A stretch of 64,000 bases of DNA from Haberlea rhodopensis (lineage: Eukaryota; Streptophyta; Magnoliopsida; Lamiales; Gesneriaceae), in the NCBI GenBank assembly GCA_907163345.1, contig CAJQUN010001198.1:28622-92621 (forward strand). The letters are read 5' to 3'. Positions 59,871-64,000 of this stretch are shown piece after piece (the first letter of the stretch is position 1; the number at the start of each line of letters is the position of its first letter). The notes under the pieces are model-generated. The model made no database searches, was not told the origin of the DNA, and saw only the letters and a program-made list of their open reading frames with translations. The translations under genes were made by a program, and so were the position numbers.

Positions 59871-60900
59871 ATTATGCATTGTGGTTGCATAGATGGCGTA
59901 GCGATGTGAATACTTGCCGCCTTCATGGTGTAGCGATGTGAATACTTTCCGCTGTCATACCGTAGTGATGAGAAAATATTTGCCGCTAATATGAAGCGAA
60001 GAACACGACCGCTGACATATTATAGCGAGGGATATTATTTTTCGCTGGTATTGTCTAAGCGAGGGGTATTTTCCCTGTCATGTTAACGCGAGGGGTATTT
60101 CCACTGTCATGTTAAAACGAGGTGTATTGGTGCCGCTGTCATACCATCGCGATGAAGAATATTTGCCGCTTAAACGAGGGATATTATACCGCTAATATGG
60201 CGTAGCGATGAGCTTTCCGCTGTCATATGATAGCGATGAAGTGTATTTGCCATTTAAGCGAGGGATATTATGCCGCTGGTATGTCGAAGCGAAGTAGCGA
60301 AGAGGGATATTTCCTGCTTCATAGCGAGGGATATCATGACGCTAGTTTATTGGCGATGGTTTATGCCACCGGGTATCTATATAGCGATGGTTCATTCCGC
60401 TACATCTATTGGCGATGCTTCATGCCGCCAGGTATTATATAGCGATGGTTCATTCCGCTACATCTATTGGCGATGGTTCATGCCGCCAGGTATTATATAG
60501 CGATGGTTCATTCTGCTACATCTATTGGCGATGGTTCATGCCGCCAGGTATTATATAGCGATAGGTCATTCCGCTACATCTATTGGCGATGGTTCATTCC
60601 GCCAGGTATCATATAGCGATGGGTCATTCCGCTACATCTATGACGATGGTTCATACCGCCGGGTATATATATATATAGCGATGGTACATTCCGTTGATTC
60701 TATTGGCGATGGTTCATACCACCGGATATATATCGACGTTTTATGCCGCTAACTCTATGACGAGGGATTATGCCGCTGATTCTATAGCGATGGGTTATAC
60801 CGTTATGTACGTAGCACTGGATTACGCCGCCTACGAGCGATGGGTGCTGCTTGCGTACCACTGTTGGGCGATGGATACAGGTATGCCGCTATCTTGTTAG
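59871..60900. repeat. GCCGCT/AGCGA hairpin repeat array in E8
   Basis: Many units in which TGCCGCT and AGCGATG or AGCGAGG alternate. The first part is irregular. About 60340-60740 is a regular array with a unit near 58 bp (TTGGCGATGGTTCATGCCGC, then CAGGTATTATATAGCGATGG and a TTCATTCCGCTACATCTA end). CGCT and AGCG are complementary, so short stems can form throughout. Plus-strand frames (60227-60752) are repeat products. Confidence 0.85.
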
Positions 60901-60939
60901 CGATGAGGTATGGTATATTATTGTTTTATTAGCATTATT

Positions 60940-61150
60940 GTGGATGTCATGCGTCGATATACATATACCGTCACGTGTTTGACGATGAGATTATGGATGC
61001 CGTGTATCGACATATACCGTCACGTGTTTGACGATGAGATTGTGAATGTCAGGTGTTGACATGTACCGTCACGAGTTGACGATGTTATTTTGGATGTCAT
61101 ATGTTGACATATACCGTCCCGGGATGACGATGACATAGTGGATGTTCTAT
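60940..61150. repeat. CGTCA/TGACG repeat array in E8
   Basis: About four copies of a unit of 50-60 bp, GATGTCATGTGTTGACATAT then ACCGTCACGTGTTTGACGAT. CGTCA and TGACG flank a 6-nt loop, as in the preceding array but with another stem. Confidence 0.8.
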
Positions 61151-63529
61151 GTAGACGTGTAGCATCGTTTTGATGAATAATACGTCTGGGTGTATGTATT
61201 TAATCATATGGTTTGAGTGCCGATGATGAGCAGAAGGTGGTGTTTACAGTCACCGGTTGACAAGACCGTTACGCCGAGCAGGTTTGCTCGACGAATTATT
61301 GGATGCATTGTACCGGTGAGTGTACCGCATCATACATTAAAGGTAAATAGTTTACGAGTAGTGGTACCTTTGGGTATACTCGCTGGGATGGCTAATGCCA
61401 AGTGATTGGTGGTAAGAGTAGTTATTGAGGAAACTACTCGCTTTTGTCGTGTGACGTGGGTTAGACATGGTCACACCCACCCTGAGGGTGTGGAATAAGT
61501 CCTAATGGATTAGGATTGCATCGTGGTTGAGCAAGGACACCGGGATGTCTATTATGCTTTTGTGTTTTAGAGAAATATTGGGTGATGACCCACTACTCTA
61601 ATGGTTTGTACGGTATGGCACACCGGGATGGAACATACGACACGTTGGTAGGTTTGGTATAAGCCTATGGAGGCAGCGATTTGCTAGCCATGTATTGTTG
61701 CAGTGATAGTGTGCTTGTTGTAGCTATTATACTGCTTGTTGGAACCGAGTTTGGTGAATCGTATTATGATACGATGAGGTTTTTGGTAGACTCGGTAGTC
61801 ACTTTGTGGCATGAGGTTTAAGTCAGAGAATACCTCACGGGGGACGTTTTACGTCGAATGTTTTGAGGGACTTGTACTGGGACGTATCAATTTTTTGGGG
61901 GGTACCAACATGAGTGTCGACAAGTCATTGTTGGTTCTGGTTGAGCATATCTGCATATGGAATGCAATGGGAGTCACAATTGAAATTGTGGGATATAGTT
62001 AGTGGGGTGACACTACTATATTGACTTTATCTCTTGGAGAGATTTGGATCGTACTGTCATGGAGACAGCTGGTATCGGTCGTGGGTTGATTGTGAATCAG
62101 CCATGATAAGCATTACTGGTGTTGGACTGAGTAATGGCTTTTATTTCAGAGAGGCGTACGAGGAGACGTCTCCGGGGAAATGCTCAAGATTGTGGAGTAC
62201 TATGGCATTAGTACAGAGCATCGTTAGAATGAGTATACATGGAGTATACGGGTTTCGAATTGGTAATAGTGGCATTAATGTATTCTGAACCAGTTGTGTA
62301 TTTATTGGTTTCGAGATACATCGTGGTATAAATGTATCTAATTTTTCCAAACGGTGGTTCGAGGTTGGAAGGTCATGGGTTCATGACACATTCCTTGTGT
62401 AGAAAGCGGTATTCTTATACCTTTTGGGCATCGTTGGAAGATTCGTTGAGTCGGTTGGGGCGTTGTTGATGTTGGAATCACACCTTTGATCATTGGTTCG
62501 TCAATCATCATTCTCCGCGATGTGAGATGAGATTGGCAGTTGTTTTTGGGGCTTTGGGTATGATTGGTGATACCCGAGTCGATTGCATTGAGTATGCAGA
62601 TAGTATTGGTGCTTAGGCATGTATACCAGTGTGAGTATACGAATGCCCGCATTCTGGTACTTGTTGAGTATCGGATTAGTATGCTTGGTTTGACGAATCT
62701 CCGGTGAGAGATTGTGGCACCTTGAGATTGGTGATCTCGATTGCACGATGTATTCTAAAGAATGATCGTGAGGCCCAGGTTGACTCCCTCTGAGGAGGGA
62801 ATTGTCGTGTTTTGGAGTAATGGAAATTTATTTCTGGATAATTCGATAGCCTCCCTGTTTAGGATTGTTGAATCCTAGGATAAACGAGGGATGGCCAGGA
62901 TTTGGATTTGTTAGGTGTCGTGGTTGACACGTGTGCCGGGAATGCAATGATTTTCTTGCATGTCCTTTCGAGAACATGAGAACTTGTGGAGTCTCGATAG
63001 TGTGTTTGGACCAATATGTGATTTCTTGGAACAAACGGATGTAGACATCTTTGGAGATGTGTTTTGTGTCGATCGGTGGCCGTGAGTTGCCCGATCCGTG
63101 TTGCAGAGTGGTGCAACTACTCCTTTGATGGGATGGAAATTGGAGAGCGAAAACCAGATTTGGTATAAGTACACTGTAGTGTACTAGTGGTTTCCTTGGT
63201 AACGATGTATGTTTAACATCGTAGGCTAAATCGTAGATATATCATCGAGACGATATCTATTTTGGAATCACGAATGATTCGTTTGATTTGCAGTTATGGT
63301 TGGCTGACTACTTTTGAGATGGTTAGCATCGGTGAATGCTGACGTCTTTCTTGAATTTGTGTTGGTTTGGGAGGTTACTCCATTCCAGGTTTTGGTGCGA
63401 GGTCGGTATCCTCGTTGTTGGTGTGTCGTTCATGATATGTTCATGATTCGACGATGTAGATCCGTTTGGATTTTGTAGTCTCGGCAATACGTGGAGTACG
63501 CCGTCTAAATTTTGAGGATGGAATTTTAT
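61151..63529 (+). other. E8 interior, no gene recognised
   Basis: About 2.4 kb of balanced composition with only short frames. I find no Gag, protease DTG, RT DD or integrase motif in the stretches I read. Sense close to the right end (NFEDGIL-stop at about 63508-63531) is the one pol remnant. The rest may be strongly decayed coding or acquired sequence. Confidence 0.5.
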
Positions 63530-63543
63530 AAGTGGGGGATAAT
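63530..63543 (+). other. E8 polypurine tract
   Basis: AAGTGGGGGATAAT directly before the 3' LTR; compare TAAGTAGGGGAGTAT in E1 and E6. Confidence 0.82.
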
Positions 63544-64000
63544 TGTGATGCTCGGGAATTAATAGTGTTAATCCCGGAGTAGTAATGATCCTTAATGGAT
63601 TTTAATTATGACAATTACAAATTAATTGCGGTGGACTCCTGGGGAGTTTAAATCCGGTATTTGGAGTCGTTGGATCCAAGGGATGAGATTGTATTCTCAT
63701 CGTTGTGATAACCTTGGAATCTGGTTTTTTGGTGGGATTTGGGGTCCGGAGTACTTTGTAATGGGGCTGGTAATGGAAATAGAGATTTGGAGGTAATTTT
63801 TGAAACAGATGATTTTTAATGAGTCATGATGTATTTGTGGAGGGATTTGTATTTTGGAGTTTTGGTACTATATATACCAAGTAGACTCGGTATTCCGTCA
63901 TTGCACGGATTCCCTCTCTCTCTCTCCCCTCTCTTTGCGCCCAACCCTTTCCCCATTTCCCCTCTTTTCTCCCTTGGAGGAGAAATCGATGGTAGATTGG
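63544..64000 (+). repeat. E8 3' LTR, start only
   Basis: Begins TGTGATGCTCGGG and matches 57228 onwards, with TATA at 63868-63881 and a CT-rich stretch near 63915-63935. Continues beyond the window. Confidence 0.88.

Larger units (their letters stand above)
57228..64000 (+). mobile_element. E8: large LTR element without recognisable gag-pol, cut by the window end
   Basis: 5' LTR 57228-59664, primer site 59669-59680, interior to 63543, polypurine tract at 63530-63543, and the start of the 3' LTR from 63544. The two LTR starts differ clearly (several substitutions and indels in 450 bp), so it is older than E1 and E6. Just before the polypurine tract the sense NFEDGIL-stop matches the end of the E6 polyprotein, so E8 derives from a Tekay-like element. 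The interior holds repeats instead of gag-pol, like a large retrotransposon derivative. Confidence 0.82.

Noticed and set aside
1..64000. tRNA, rRNA, centromere-specific retroelement or intact host genes
   Set aside because: No cloverleaf, no rRNA core sequence and no complete non-element coding sequence was found on either strand by eye.

Overview
The window looks like plant nuclear DNA, probably repeat-rich (peri)centromeric or other heterochromatin of a dicot-type genome; species cannot be named from the sequence. It is built from Ty3/gypsy LTR retrotransposons (a Tekay-like chromovirus family with 2.0-2.6 kb LTRs and initiator-Met primer sites, plus an Athila/Tat-like element with a tRNA-Asp primer site), an endogenous pararetrovirus (Caulimoviridae-like movement protein, coat protein, protease, RT/RNase H), and a dimeric AT-rich satellite. 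I see no intact host gene, tRNA or rRNA; one 81-bp putative terminal exon (54783-54863) is the only candidate host coding sequence.

Layout. 1-805: AT-rich satellite. 806-15782: element E1, a complete minus-strand Tekay-like element (TSD AATTT) whose 5' LTR is interrupted by E2 (8230-14299, TSD TTTAC), a gag-only Athila/Tat-like element. 15783-19905: satellite again. 19906-22673: pararetrovirus with an uninterrupted movement-protein ORF and a frameshifted coat-protein region, then part of an LTR of E4. 23446-34972: a second, nearly identical copy of about 11.5 kb (E1 gag, E1 5' LTR without E2, satellite, pararetrovirus, E4 LTR). From 34973 the sequence runs uniquely on: rest of E4 (34200-36251, ending in an inverted LTR fragment), coat-protein C-terminus and zinc knuckle, protease, solo LTR E5 (37681-40236, TSD ATAAC), two tandem RT/RNase H blocks (40237-42780) and an inverted RT block (42910-43322 and 52185-52335). 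The inverted block is split by E6 (43323-52184, TSD TCAGC), a second nearly intact Tekay-like element. 52336-53190: satellite. 53191-54735: higher-order minisatellite. 54736-54932: spacer with the putative exon. 54933-57227: LTR E7. 57228 to beyond the window: E8, a large LTR element without recognisable gag-pol whose interior is full of hairpin-forming tandem repeats.

Order of events that the nesting shows: pararetrovirus associated with the satellite; E4 into the coat-protein region, E5 into pol, E1 into the satellite and E6 into the inverted RT (relative order of these partly open); then an 11.5-kb tandem duplication with breakpoints in E1 and E4 sharing the 6-bp CTCTTC; last, E2 into the E1 LTR of copy 1 only, because copy 2 keeps the empty TTTAC site. 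Percent identities quoted are counts by eye, not alignments.
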